Shown here piece by piece: positions 1 to 8,364 of a stretch of 50,214 nt of DNA. A program made the translations under genes and the position numbers. The notes beneath the pieces were generated by a model. It had not been told where the DNA came from. It ran no database searches and saw only the letters and a list, made by a program, of their open reading frames with translations. Positions within the stretch are counted from its first letter, which is position 1. Each line of letters starts with the position of its first letter. The stretch is from the NCBI RefSeq assembly GCF_029892425.1, contig NZ_JARXWB010000044.1:1-50214 (forward strand). Direction: 5' to 3'. This stretch comes from Bradyrhizobium sp. BR13661 (GTDB lineage: Bacteria > Pseudomonadota > Alphaproteobacteria > Rhizobiales > Xanthobacteraceae).

Positions 1-139
1 CCCGGGCCACCCCAAACCACCCCCCCCCCCCCGGGCGCCCCCCCCCGTTGTGCCAGCACCCCCGCCCCCCCCCCCCCCCCCCCCCCCCCCGGGGGGGGGG
101 GGGGGGGCCCCGCCCCCCCCCCCCCCCCCCCCCCCCCCC
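1..139. other. Poly-C/poly-G low-complexity contig end
   Basis: Long runs of C and G with almost no other bases fill this stretch. Normal alphaproteobacterial sequence starts at about position 140. Open frames here are proline/glycine homopolymers and are not genes. A similar run closes the window at the other end, which suggests sequencing or assembly noise at contig ends. From 140 to 329 the sequence is ordinary intergenic DNA leading into dapB. Confidence 0.8.
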
Positions 140-223
140 ATCTCTCAACACGGGCACTGTTCGTCGCGGAGGGACCGTCACCCCACCCCGTCACGCAATC
201 TCGCGTTGCTCGATCGCGTGCCG

Positions 224-246
224 ACCCTCCCCCTCCAGGGGAGGGT
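224..246. repeat. Short GC-rich palindrome upstream of dapB
   Basis: ACCCTCCCC and GGGGAGGGT form a perfect 9-bp stem around a 5-base loop. It resembles the CCCTCCCC-type palindromes elsewhere in the window (24405, 24824). It lies about 80 bases before the dapB start. No T-run follows, so it is read as a dispersed palindromic repeat rather than an intrinsic terminator. Confidence 0.5.
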
Positions 247-329
247 GGGAGCACGCCGCGCGCCCCCGATCCCCCTCGGTTGCCGGAACTGCCTCCCGCC
301 GCTACAACGGCCCTTGAGAGGATCACACC

Positions 330-1148
330 ATGTCAGACATGCGCTTGATTGTTGCTGGAGCCGGTGGCCGCATGGGCCGCGCCCTGACGCGGGCGATTGC
401 CGACAGCAAAGGCGCGGTGCTGGCTGGCGCCCTGGAGGCGCCGGGCTCGGAGTTGCTCGGCAAGGATGCCGGTGTGCTCGCGGGCCTTCCCGCCAACGGC
501 ATCAAGCTGTCCGCCGACCTCTGGGCGATGTCGAAGGAGGCCGACGGCATCCTGGATTTCACCGTGCCGGCCGCAACCATCGCAAATGTCGCGATCGCGG
601 CCGAGCGCGGCATCGTGCATGTCATCGGCACCACCGGGCTCTCTGCCTCGGATAACGCCGTCATCAAGAGCGTCACCAACCGCGCGGTCGTGGTGCAGTC
701 GGGCAATATGAGCCTGGGCGTCAATCTGCTCGCCGCCGTGGTCAAGCGCGTCGCCAAGGCGCTCGATGAGAGTTTTGATATCGAGATCGTCGAAGCCCAT
801 CACCGCATGAAGGTCGATGCGCCCTCCGGCACCGCGTTGATGCTGGGCCAGGCGGCAGCCAGCGGGCGCGGCATCCCGCTCGACGACGAGCATTCGGAAC
901 GCGGCCGCGACGGCATCACCGGCGCGCGCAAGCCCGGCGCGATCGGCTTTGCCTCCGTGCGCGGTGGTACCGTCGCCGGCGAGCACAGCGTCACCTTCCT
1001 CGGCCCGTTCGAGCGGTTGACGCTGTCGCATCTCGCCGAAGACCGCATGCTGTTCGCGCATGGCGCGCTCAAGGCGGCGTTATGGGCGCATGGCAAGAAC
1101 CCGGGGCACTACTCCATGGCCGACGTGCTCGGCCTAGCTGACATCTGA
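330..1148 (+). CDS. dapB: 4-hydroxy-tetrahydrodipicolinate reductase
   Basis: DapB reduces 4-hydroxy-tetrahydrodipicolinate with NAD(P)H in the diaminopimelate/lysine pathway, feeding peptidoglycan and lysine synthesis in the cytoplasm. The 272-residue protein has the normal family length. The N-terminal Rossmann loop reads AGAGGRMGR. The catalytic segment EAHHRMKVDAPSGTAL carries the His-His pair, the Lys, and the substrate-binding SGTA loop. The start at 330 follows a GAGAGGA ribosome-binding site. gpmA follows 19 bases downstream on the same strand, so the two are probably co-transcribed, as I recall for many Rhizobiales. Confidence 0.96.
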   Translation: MSDMRLIVAGAGGRMGRALTRAIADSKGAVLAGALEAPGSELLGKDAGVLAGLPANGIKLSADLWAMSKEADGILDFTVPAATIANVAIAAERGIVHVIGTTGLSASDNAVIKSVTNRAVVVQSGNMSLGVNLLAAVVKRVAKALDESFDIEIVEAHHRMKVDAPSGTALMLGQAAASGRGIPLDDEHSERGRDGITGARKPGAIGFASVRGGTVAGEHSVTFLGPFERLTLSHLAEDRMLFAHGALKAALWAHGKNPGHYSMADVLGLADI

Positions 1149-1167
1149 ACAACACGGAAAGTAGTCA

Positions 1168-1791
1168 ATGAGCGAACGTCTTCTCGTGCTCGTGCGCCAC
1201 GGCCAGAGCGAATGGAATCTGAAGAACCTGTTCACGGGCTGGAAGGATCCTGACCTCACCGAGCAGGGTGTCGCGGAAGCCAAGGAAGCGGGCCGCAAGT
1301 TGAAGGCCCAGGGCCTCGTGTTCGACGTCGCCTTCACCTCGGTGCTGACGCGCGCCCAGCACACGCTCGATCTCATTCTCACCGAGCTCGGCCAGACCGG
1401 CTTGCCGACCTCGAAGAACCTCGCGCTGAACGAGCGCGACTATGGCGACCTCTCCGGCCTCAACAAGGACGATGCGCGCAAGAAGTGGGGCGAGGAGCAG
1501 GTGCATGTCTGGCGCCGCTCCTATGACGTGCCGCCGCCCGGCGGCGAAAGCCTGAAGGACACGCTGGCGCGCGCGCTGCCCTACTACGTGCAGGAAATCC
1601 TGCCTGGCGTGCTCAACGGCAAGCGCACGCTGGTCGCCGCCCACGGTAATTCGCTGCGCGCCTTGATCATGGTGCTGGAGAAGCTGTCGCCCGAAGGCAT
1701 CTTGAAGCGCGAGCTCGCAACCGGCGTGCCGATCATCTATCGGCTCAATGCGGACTCGACGGTGGCGTCGAAGCTGGATCTGGCGGGGTAG
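1168..1791 (+). CDS. gpmA: 2,3-bisphosphoglycerate-dependent phosphoglycerate mutase
   Basis: The enzyme interconverts 3- and 2-phosphoglycerate in glycolysis and gluconeogenesis through a phosphohistidine. The 207-residue protein has the short alphaproteobacterial form. LVLVRHGQSEWN near residue 7 carries the RHG motif with nucleophilic His11. NERDYGDLSGLNK and VPPPGGESL are substrate-loop motifs, and LVAAHGNSLRALI carries the second catalytic His. It follows dapB closely. The C-terminal tail is shorter than in the E. coli enzyme, which is usual for this branch. Confidence 0.95.
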   Translation: MSERLLVLVRHGQSEWNLKNLFTGWKDPDLTEQGVAEAKEAGRKLKAQGLVFDVAFTSVLTRAQHTLDLILTELGQTGLPTSKNLALNERDYGDLSGLNKDDARKKWGEEQVHVWRRSYDVPPPGGESLKDTLARALPYYVQEILPGVLNGKRTLVAAHGNSLRALIMVLEKLSPEGILKRELATGVPIIYRLNADSTVASKLDLAG

Positions 1792-1814
1792 CGACGTACC
1801 CTACAGCACCGTGG

Positions 1815-2711
1815 CTACTGCATCCCCAATTGCCCGGCTTCCCAGCCCAGCATCGCCTGCTTGCGGGTGATGCCCCAGTGATAGCCGGTGAGCGTGCCGC
1901 TCTTGCCGAGGGCGCGGTGGCAGGGCACGACGAAGGAGACCGGGTTCTTGCCGACAGCGGCCCCGACGGCGCGTGACGCCTTCGGCTTGTCGATGTTGCA
2001 GGCGATGTCGGAATAGGACACCGCGCGCCCCATCGGGATCTTCAACAGCGTCTCCCACACCCGCACCTCGAAATCGGTGCCGATCATCACCACACGCAGC
2101 GGCTGGTCCGGCCGCCAGAGCTTTGTGTCGAAGATGCGCGCCGCGAGCGGCGCGGTGCCCTCGTGATCTTCCACATAGGTCGCGTTCGGCCAGCGCCGCG
2201 TCATGTCGGCCAGCGAGGCCTTTTCCTCGCCGGGATCGGCGAAGGCGAGGCCCGAGAGGCCGCGATCGGTCGCGATCACGATCGCAGTCCCAAAGGGAGA
2301 CGGATGGAAGCCGTAGCGCAAGGTCAGCCCCGCGCCGCCGTTCTTCCATTCGCCCGGCGACATCGCCTCGTGGGTGACGAAGAGATCGTGCAGCCGGCCG
2401 GGACCCGACAGCCCCGAGTCGAGCGCCGCGTCGAGGATGCTCGCGGAGTCCCGCAACAGCCCCTTGGCGTGGTCGAGGGTGAGCGCCTGCATGAACGCCT
2501 TCGGTGTGATCGAGGCCCAGCGGCGGAACAGATGGTGCAGCTCATCCGGCGTGACGCCGGCCGCATCCGCCATCGCCTCGATGGTCGGCTGCGCGCGCCA
2601 GTTCTCCGAGATGAAGGCGATCGCCCGGCGCACGGAATCATAGTCGCGCAGCGCGGCGTTCTGGGGGCCCGGCTTGGCCAGGCGCTGGTCATGTATGGCG
2701 AGTGTCATCAT
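1815..2711 (-). CDS. AraC-type HTH / methylated-DNA-protein-cysteine methyltransferase
   Basis: This is an Ada-like repair protein that accepts alkyl groups from O6-alkylguanine onto a cysteine and may act as a transcription activator. An AraC-type HTH lies at about residues 14-100 (TIEAMADAAGVTPDELHHLFRRW), followed by a methyltransferase domain. The active site VVPCHRALG has the acceptor Cys at about residue 264. The N-terminal Cys4 zinc domain of E. coli Ada (the methyl-phosphotriester sensor) is absent, so this is the two-domain form. The start is set at ATG 2709-2711, with a second ATG directly after it. The frame continues upstream to 2795 but would then overlap the DUF2244 gene. No strong ribosome-binding site is visible. 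It lies 55 bases downstream of the DUF2244 gene, possibly co-transcribed. Confidence 0.88.
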   Translation of the reverse strand: MMTLAIHDQRLAKPGPQNAALRDYDSVRRAIAFISENWRAQPTIEAMADAAGVTPDELHHLFRRWASITPKAFMQALTLDHAKGLLRDSASILDAALDSGLSGPGRLHDLFVTHEAMSPGEWKNGGAGLTLRYGFHPSPFGTAIVIATDRGLSGLAFADPGEEKASLADMTRRWPNATYVEDHEGTAPLAARIFDTKLWRPDQPLRVVMIGTDFEVRVWETLLKIPMGRAVSYSDIACNIDKPKASRAVGAAVGKNPVSFVVPCHRALGKSGTLTGYHWGITRKQAMLGWEAGQLGMQ

Positions 2712-2766
2712 GACCGGAAATGTAGGAGAGGGGAGGCGCCGAAACCACCCGATTTCCGACTGGGAA

Positions 2767-3306
2767 TCAGGTGATCGGATTGTAGGTCGGGCCACGCTTG
2801 GCGGCGTTCAGCGCCTCAACCAGGCCTTTGTAGAAACTAGCCTTTTCGTCCGGCCCGAGGAACCTGGCGAGCTGGATCTGGTGGCCGCGAGAGATCAGAT
2901 AGAGATGCTCGATGCCAAAATCCTCGTCGACCTCCATGTCGAGGCGGACCCAGAGCGGATTGAAGCTCCATTCGGCGACCTGGCCGTGATGACTGATGCG
3001 CCGCACGCGCAATTCAGAGGTCGTGATCGTGATCTCCTCGCGCGCCCGCCCGGTGCGGAAATTGACCCTGAAGGCCCACCAGACCACGAGCACGTCGAGG
3101 CCGAAAAAGCCCAGCACCGGCCAGGCGCCCTTCATCAGGAAAACCATGCCGGTGACGAAGCTGACGGCGCTCAGGAACAGCATCACGGCGAGGAAGCCGG
3201 TGCGGTTCAGGGAGCGATGCGGCGTCAGCAGCGCGGAGAAGATCTGCTGCTCGGCATAACCTTCAGACTCTGCCCGCTCAATTTCGTTGCCTGTGCTCAT
3301 CGTCAC
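2767..3306 (-). CDS. DUF2244 family integral membrane protein
   Basis: This 179-residue protein matches the DUF2244 family of uncharacterised alphaproteobacterial inner-membrane proteins. The N-terminal segment has the conserved FSALLTPHRSLNRTGF. Two hydrophobic helices follow at about residues 38-58 and 63-83, then a cytoplasmic-type domain with the WVRL and ARFLGPDEK motifs. Function is unknown. In-frame ATGs lie at 3306 and 3300, and the second may be the true start. The gene is divergent from endonuclease III with only about 16-22 bases between starts, so the two promoters must overlap each other or the genes. Confidence 0.85.
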   Translation of the reverse strand: MTMSTGNEIERAESEGYAEQQIFSALLTPHRSLNRTGFLAVMLFLSAVSFVTGMVFLMKGAWPVLGFFGLDVLVVWWAFRVNFRTGRAREEITITTSELRVRRISHHGQVAEWSFNPLWVRLDMEVDEDFGIEHLYLISRGHQIQLARFLGPDEKASFYKGLVEALNAAKRGPTYNPIT

Positions 3307-3322
3307 TCAGTATATCCCGATT

Positions 3323-4090
3323 ATGGCGAAAATCACCCACAAGCCGGCCCCGCGCAAAGCGGGGGTGCCGAAGAAAAAGGCAAAGGCGGCGGCCGCGAAA
3401 CCGAAGGCCCCCGCCAAAAAATCGCTCAAGGCCATCAAGCCCAATTCTATGAAACCTTGGACGCCGGCTGAAATTCGCGAGGTCTTCAGCCGTTTCCAAC
3501 AGGCCAATCCCGAGCCGAGGGGCGAGCTCGAGCACGTCAATCCGTTCACACTGCTGGTCGCCGTGGTGCTGTCGGCGCAGGCGACCGACGCCGGCGTCAA
3601 CAAGGCGACACGTGAATTGTTCAGGGTCGCCGACACGCCGCAAAAGATGCTCGACCTCGGCGAAGAGCGTTTGCGCGAATACATCAAGACCATCGGTCTC
3701 TATCGTACCAAGGCCAGGAACGTGATCGCGCTGTCGGCAAAGGTGCTCAGCGATTTCGGCGGCGAGGTGCCGCGCACGCGCGCCGAGATCGAATCGCTGC
3801 CGGGTGCGGGCCGCAAGACCGCAAACGTCGTGCTCAACATGGCCTTCGGCGAGCACACCATGGCGGTCGACACCCACGTCTTCCGCGTCGGCAACCGCAC
3901 CGCCCTCGCGCCCGGCAAGACGCCGCTCGAAGTCGAGCTCGGTCTCGAAAGGGTGATCCCATCCGAATTCATGTTGCATGCCCATCATTGGCTGATCCTG
4001 CACGGCCGCTACACCTGCCTCGCGCGCAAGCCGCGCTGCGAGGTATGCCTGATCAACGATCTCTGCCGGTGGCCGGAGAAGACGGTCTGA
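3323..4090 (+). CDS. nth: Endonuclease III (DNA glycosylase/AP lyase)
   Basis: Nth removes oxidised pyrimidines and cleaves abasic sites in base excision repair. The helix-hairpin-helix LPGAGRKTANVVLN carries the catalytic Lys, and VDTHVFRV carries the catalytic Asp. The C-terminal iron-sulfur loop shows Cys-X6-Cys-X2-Cys-X5-Cys (CLARKPRCEVCLINDLC). An unusually Lys/Ala/Pro-rich N-terminal tail of about 40 residues precedes the catalytic core and may aid DNA binding. The start at ATG 3323 keeps this tail. A later ATG at 3449 would give a tail-free 213-residue core close to the E. coli length. No clear ribosome-binding site precedes either ATG, so the start is uncertain. Confidence 0.94.
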   Translation: MAKITHKPAPRKAGVPKKKAKAAAAKPKAPAKKSLKAIKPNSMKPWTPAEIREVFSRFQQANPEPRGELEHVNPFTLLVAVVLSAQATDAGVNKATRELFRVADTPQKMLDLGEERLREYIKTIGLYRTKARNVIALSAKVLSDFGGEVPRTRAEIESLPGAGRKTANVVLNMAFGEHTMAVDTHVFRVGNRTALAPGKTPLEVELGLERVIPSEFMLHAHHWLILHGRYTCLARKPRCEVCLINDLCRWPEKTV

Positions 4091-4144
4091 GGCAGTATCG
4101 CCGTCGTTTCGGGATGATGTGAGGCAAGCCGCTTTGGGGTTATC

Positions 4145-5269
4145 GTGAGTCAGCAAGAACAAGTCTCGTCGCCGCCACCACCTGTCGCGTCCAAGCCAAC
4201 GCAGCGGCCGGCGACCTCGCTGTGGAGCCGGCTTGCGATCCCGCTGTTCGCGGTGATCGTTGCGCTCGCCTTCGTCGCGCTGGCAACGCTGCGATTCGAC
4301 GAATGGGTCGGCAATGAAGTGGTCCAGACCACCAACGACGCCTATGTCCGCGCTGACCTGACGCGGCTCGCGAGCCGCGTTTCCGGCGAGGTGCTGACCG
4401 TCGCCGTGACCGACTTCCAGCGCGTCAAATCAGGCGATCTCCTGATCCAGATCGATCCCGCCGATTACGAGGCGCAAGTCGCGCAGTCAGAGGCAGCGGT
4501 GGCCGCCGCGCAAGCCGTGCTGGACAATCTCGCCAACCAGATCGAGCTGCAATATGCGACGATCGCACAAGCAGAAGCCGCAAGGCTGTCGGCCGAAGCG
4601 CTGGAAGTCGAAGCCAGGCAGGAGCAGGAGCGCCAGCAATCGCTGTCGCAGACCGAGGCCGGCACGCGGCAGCGGCTCGAGCAGGCGGTCGCAGGCCTTG
4701 CCAAGGCACAGGCCGATGTGCGCGCCAGCCGCGCGGTGATCGCGGCCCAGCAACATCAGATCGAAGTCTTGCAAGGTACCAGAAAGCAGCGTGCCGCCGA
4801 TCTCGGTGCGGCCAAGGCGACGCTCGCGAGCGTCAAGCTCAAGCTCGGCTATACCAAGATTATCGCGCCGTTCGACGGCGTCGTCGGCGAGCGCCAGGTG
4901 CAGCCCGGCGACTACGTCAATATCGGCACCAACCTCATCAACGTGGTGCCGTTGCCGAAAGTCTATGTGATCGCGAACTACAAGGAGACCCAGCTCACGC
5001 ATGTGGCGCCGGGTCAGCTGGTCGAGATCACCGTCGACAGTTTTCCGCGCGAAAAGCTGCGCGGCAGGGTCGAGCGCATTGCGCCGGCGACCGGTGCGCA
5101 GGTCGCGCTGTTGCCGCCCGATAATGCGACCGGCAATTTCACCAAGGTCGTGCAGCGCATTCCCGTGCGCATCCTGTTCGACGACAACCAGCCGCTGCTG
5201 GCGCGGCTCGTGCCGGGCATGTCGGTCGTCACCCGCATCGACACGAAGGGCGCTGATGGCGGCAAATGA
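4145..5269 (+). CDS. HlyD-family membrane fusion protein (EmrA-like)
   Basis: This is the periplasmic adaptor of a tripartite efflux pump. The 374-residue protein starts at a GTG (4145). A short cytoplasmic Pro-rich tail is followed by one transmembrane helix at about residues 31-50. Next come a lipoyl-like half (TTNDAYVRADLTRLASRVSGEV), a long alpha-hairpin rich in Ala, Gln and Glu at about residues 110-225, and the closing lipoyl half (KIIAPFDGVVGERQVQPGDYV). It overlaps the MFS gene by 14 bases, so the two are translationally linked. No outer-membrane TolC-type gene or dedicated regulator is adjacent. The exported substrate cannot be inferred. Confidence 0.9.
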   Translation: MSQQEQVSSPPPPVASKPTQRPATSLWSRLAIPLFAVIVALAFVALATLRFDEWVGNEVVQTTNDAYVRADLTRLASRVSGEVLTVAVTDFQRVKSGDLLIQIDPADYEAQVAQSEAAVAAAQAVLDNLANQIELQYATIAQAEAARLSAEALEVEARQEQERQQSLSQTEAGTRQRLEQAVAGLAKAQADVRASRAVIAAQQHQIEVLQGTRKQRAADLGAAKATLASVKLKLGYTKIIAPFDGVVGERQVQPGDYVNIGTNLINVVPLPKVYVIANYKETQLTHVAPGQLVEITVDSFPREKLRGRVERIAPATGAQVALLPPDNATGNFTKVVQRIPVRILFDDNQPLLARLVPGMSVVTRIDTKGADGGK

Positions 5270-6884
5270 CGACGCCGACCGTGGACCCGTCTCGCGCGGC
5301 GGCATCGCGCGACGGCCCTTGTTTGCCGTGGCTGCCGTTCTGCTCGGCTCGTTCCTCGCCAATTTCGACAGCCGGCTGACCACGGTCGGCCTGCCCGACT
5401 TACGCGGTGCGTTCGGGCTCTCCTTCGACGAAGGCGCCTGGCTCTCCACCGCTGGCATCGGCTCGCAGATCTTCATCGCGCCCGCGGTGGCGTGGCTTGC
5501 GACCGTGTTCGGCCTGCGACGTGTGCTGGGCATTCCCAGCCTCGTCTACGCGCTCGTCTCGCTGATCATTCCCTTCGTGCACGACTATCCGACCCTGATT
5601 GCGCTGAGCGTCGTGCATGGCCTGTTGCTCGGCACCTTCGTGCCGGCGACGCTGATGATCGTGTTCCGCAATTTGCCGATCCGCTGGTGGCTGCCGGCGA
5701 TTGCGCTCTACTCGATCCGCGTCGGCTTCGCCCTTGATACGTCGAGCTCGCTGGTCGGTTTCTATGTCGACCATCTCGGCTGGCAATGGCTGTACTGGCA
5801 GGGTGTGGTGATCGCGCCACTGATGGGTCTGATGGTCTATCTCGGGACGCCCGGCGACCCGGTCAATCGCGCGTTGCTGCGCGAGGCCGATTGGGGCGGC
5901 ATGCTGCTGTTAGGAGCTGCCGTCGGCATGATCTATGCCGGCCTCGACCAGGGCAATCGGCTGGACTGGCTCGGCTCCGGCACGGTGATGGCGCTGCTCG
6001 TCGTCGGCGGCGTGCTGTTCATTGCCTTCCTGATCAACGAGTCGCTGACAGCGCAGCCCTGGGCACATGTGAATGTGCTGTTCTCGCGCAATATCGGCCT
6101 GTCGCTGGTGGTCATCCTGCTCTACACGCTGACGTCGCTCTCCAACGCGTCGCTGGTGCCGAACTTCCTCGGCAATGTCGGCCTGCTCCGGCCGGAGCAA
6201 AGCGGGCTGTTGCTGCTCACCTATGGCGCGCTGCCGATGTTCGTGCTGGTGCCGGTTTCAATCTGGCTGCTGCGTCACTTCGATGCGCGCGCGGTGACGG
6301 TGCTGGGATTTGCCTGCTTCGCGGCCGCCAATCTCTGGGGCACCCGGCTCACCCATGACTGGGCGCGCGAGGATTTTGCCGGCATCGTGCTGCTGCAAGC
6401 GATCGGCCAGTCGCTGACGTTGCTGCCGCTCATCATCATCGCGCTGTCGAATTCCGATCCGAGCCGCGCGACCTCGTTTGCCGCCTACATCCAGATCATG
6501 CGCCTCGGTGGCGCCGAGATCGGCGTGGCGCTGATGGGGACGTGGCTGCGTGTCCGCGAGCAAATCCATTCCTTTTATATCGGGCAGAATTTGGAAATCG
6601 GTGACGTCAATGTGGTGCATGCGCTGAAGCAGCTTGCGGACCATTTCGCCGCCCATGGCGCTGGCTTGGCGCAGGCCCGCGCGGTCGGCACGCTCGCGAG
6701 CTACGTTGCGCGCGAGGCCAATGTGCTCGCCTATATCGACGGCTTCTGGCTCTGCTTCTGGCTGGCGATATCGGGCCTCGGCTTCATCGCGTTGATCACC
6801 CGTGCCCCGCCCGGGCCGTTCACGCCGGCGCCGTTCGGTTTTGCGAGGAGAGTGCTGCGCAGGTGCGGTGTGCAGGTGAGCTGA
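5256..6884 (+). CDS. DHA2-family MFS drug efflux transporter (EmrB-like)
   Basis: This is the inner-membrane proton-driven pump that partners the upstream HlyD-type adaptor. From ATG 5256 the protein has 542 residues and about 14 hydrophobic segments, the DHA2 (14-TM) layout. The first helix region reads FLANFDSRLTTVGLPDLRGAFGLS. The frame is open further upstream, but that part is a shadow of the adaptor gene, so the internal ATG overlapping the adaptor stop by 14 bases is chosen. The gene ends 6 bases from the convergent EI24 gene. Substrate specificity is unknown. Confidence 0.9.
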   Translation: MAANDDADRGPVSRGGIARRPLFAVAAVLLGSFLANFDSRLTTVGLPDLRGAFGLSFDEGAWLSTAGIGSQIFIAPAVAWLATVFGLRRVLGIPSLVYALVSLIIPFVHDYPTLIALSVVHGLLLGTFVPATLMIVFRNLPIRWWLPAIALYSIRVGFALDTSSSLVGFYVDHLGWQWLYWQGVVIAPLMGLMVYLGTPGDPVNRALLREADWGGMLLLGAAVGMIYAGLDQGNRLDWLGSGTVMALLVVGGVLFIAFLINESLTAQPWAHVNVLFSRNIGLSLVVILLYTLTSLSNASLVPNFLGNVGLLRPEQSGLLLLTYGALPMFVLVPVSIWLLRHFDARAVTVLGFACFAAANLWGTRLTHDWAREDFAGIVLLQAIGQSLTLLPLIIIALSNSDPSRATSFAAYIQIMRLGGAEIGVALMGTWLRVREQIHSFYIGQNLEIGDVNVVHALKQLADHFAAHGAGLAQARAVGTLASYVAREANVLAYIDGFWLCFWLAISGLGFIALITRAPPGPFTPAPFGFARRVLRRCGVQVS

Positions 6885-6890
6885 TCGTGC

Positions 6891-7631
6891 TCACCGCATC
6901 TGCCGCGCCGGCTCGATCAGCTCGGGCCGCGGTCCTGACAGCCGCTTGTGCATGTGGACCATGAAGGCCATGCCGAAGATCGGCGTCGCCAGATTCACCA
7001 CCGGGATCGAGACGAAAGCCGCGATGAAAAGACCGGCGGTGAAGATCATCGCCGCATTGTCGCGCCGCATCGCCTTGGCATCCTCCGGCGAACGGAAGCG
7101 CATTGCGGCGAGCTCGAAATATTCGCGCCCCAAGAGCCAGGCGGCGGCGAGGAAGAAGATCAGGAACCCGGCACCGGCGAAAAGCACCAGCGGCAGTGCG
7201 ATCAGATAGACCAGGATCGTCAGCAGCGCCGTCTTGATGCCCTCCAGGATCGCCTGATTGAACGGCAGTGCGGTGCCCGGCCGCTCGGCCGGATAATATT
7301 CGCGCTCGACGATGTCGGCGACGTCGTCAACGAAGAAGCTCGCCACCAGCGAGGTGATCGCGGGCATCAGGAACACGCTGCCGAATACGACGCCGAAGCC
7401 GGCCGCAATCGAGATGATCCAGGACAGCACTTCCAGCGATGCGTGCCAGCTCGGCCCGAGCAGGCCCTCGAGCCAGACCTCGCCATAGGTGGCGAACCAG
7501 CTCAGCAGCCGCTGCAACCCGATCGCCAGCACCACGATCAGCACGAGTGCAAGCCCGATCGACCGCCACAGGATCGAGCGCATCGGCGGCGATATCATTT
7601 GCGACAGCGCCTTCACGGCGGCATCCAGCAT
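6891..7631 (-). CDS. EI24/CysZ-like integral membrane protein
   Basis: This 246-residue membrane protein has the EI24-domain layout. It has four or more long hydrophobic stretches at about residues 22-45, 70-100, 130-165 and 195-220. A polar loop contains VDDVADIVEREYYP and a central segment reads LAAAWLLGREYFELAAMRF. The family includes the sulfate permease CysZ, but many alphaproteobacterial members lie away from cysteine genes, as here. Sulfate transport is therefore only a possibility. It converges on the efflux gene with a 6-base gap. Confidence 0.8.
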   Translation of the reverse strand: MLDAAVKALSQMISPPMRSILWRSIGLALVLIVVLAIGLQRLLSWFATYGEVWLEGLLGPSWHASLEVLSWIISIAAGFGVVFGSVFLMPAITSLVASFFVDDVADIVEREYYPAERPGTALPFNQAILEGIKTALLTILVYLIALPLVLFAGAGFLIFFLAAAWLLGREYFELAAMRFRSPEDAKAMRRDNAAMIFTAGLFIAAFVSIPVVNLATPIFGMAFMVHMHKRLSGPRPELIEPARQMR

Positions 7632-7725
7632 GGGAACCTCTCACGAAACACTCTGCGAGAGGTAGACACCCCTGGTCGCTTCGGCAAGGGAGGCTGACCC
7701 TTGGCCGACCCTTGGCCGGTGCGGC

Positions 7726-8094
7726 TTACGGCTCCGCCACGATGCTGGCCCGGCAGGCGATGGCGCTACAGACCGTGCTCCAGCGACCAAAGCCCTTGTA
7801 GATCTGGACGGCGACCAGCTTGGACCCGGTCTGCGGCGCGAGCCCCTTGGGCCAGGGAATATCGGTGAAGCGCGACGGCCCGGTCGAGGTCGAGAAGGCC
7901 ATGAACTCGCGGCCTTCGGTACCTTCGGAGTCGAAATCGATGATCTCGCGCTGGAAGTCTTCGGGCGCGACCTTCGCGGTCTTCTTCACGGCGGCATCCA
8001 CGATGCGCTTGACCGTGAAGGTCTCGCGCGGCGGCGGTGTGGCGATCGGATCGAACCCGAGATTCTTCTCGACCCATTTGCGGTCAGCGGCCAT
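7726..8094 (-). CDS. Hypothetical protein, 122 residues
   Basis: I do not recognise this protein. The start at 8094 (MAADRKWVEKNLGFDPI) is chosen because GGAGA precedes it by a normal distance; an upstream in-frame ATG at 8124 lacks this. The sequence is soluble-looking and has no signal peptide or membrane helix. It has a charged N-terminal half and a C-terminal YKGFGRWSTVCSAIACRAS with two cysteines. Codon use and GC content match the neighbours, which supports a real gene. It lies about 95 bases from the EI24 gene on the same strand. The 270 bases between it and the S53 peptidase gene are comparatively AT-rich and probably hold the peptidase promoter. Confidence 0.7.
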   Translation of the reverse strand: MAADRKWVEKNLGFDPIATPPPRETFTVKRIVDAAVKKTAKVAPEDFQREIIDFDSEGTEGREFMAFSTSTGPSRFTDIPWPKGLAPQTGSKLVAVQIYKGFGRWSTVCSAIACRASIVAEP

Positions 8095-8364
8095 CTGTTC
8101 GTCTCCGCCGATTGATTTTGACAAGCGTCTTTCTTTCGTCAGCCAGATCGGCCGACGGTTGCAATCCTAGATCGAAAACGTAGTCACAGAATGGTCCGGG
8201 TTATTGACCAATTCCGTGTCGATTTGAGACGGCGAAGCTTTTGTCCCGCCAGACAAGAGATATTCTGAAAATAATCAAACAATCATCTGAACCAATTTGT
8301 TTCTGGGATTACACCTATAGTTGAGGTGCATCAATCTGCCTTCCAATCACAAACGGAGGAAGTC

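Noticed and set aside
48..655. Proline/glycine-rich open frames at the left end
   Set aside because: They are encoded by homopolymer runs and by the shadow frame of dapB; no ribosome-binding site or family match.
7726..8124. Longer start (8124) for the hypothetical protein
   Set aside because: The internal ATG at 8094 has a well-placed GGAGA site; the longer start has none.
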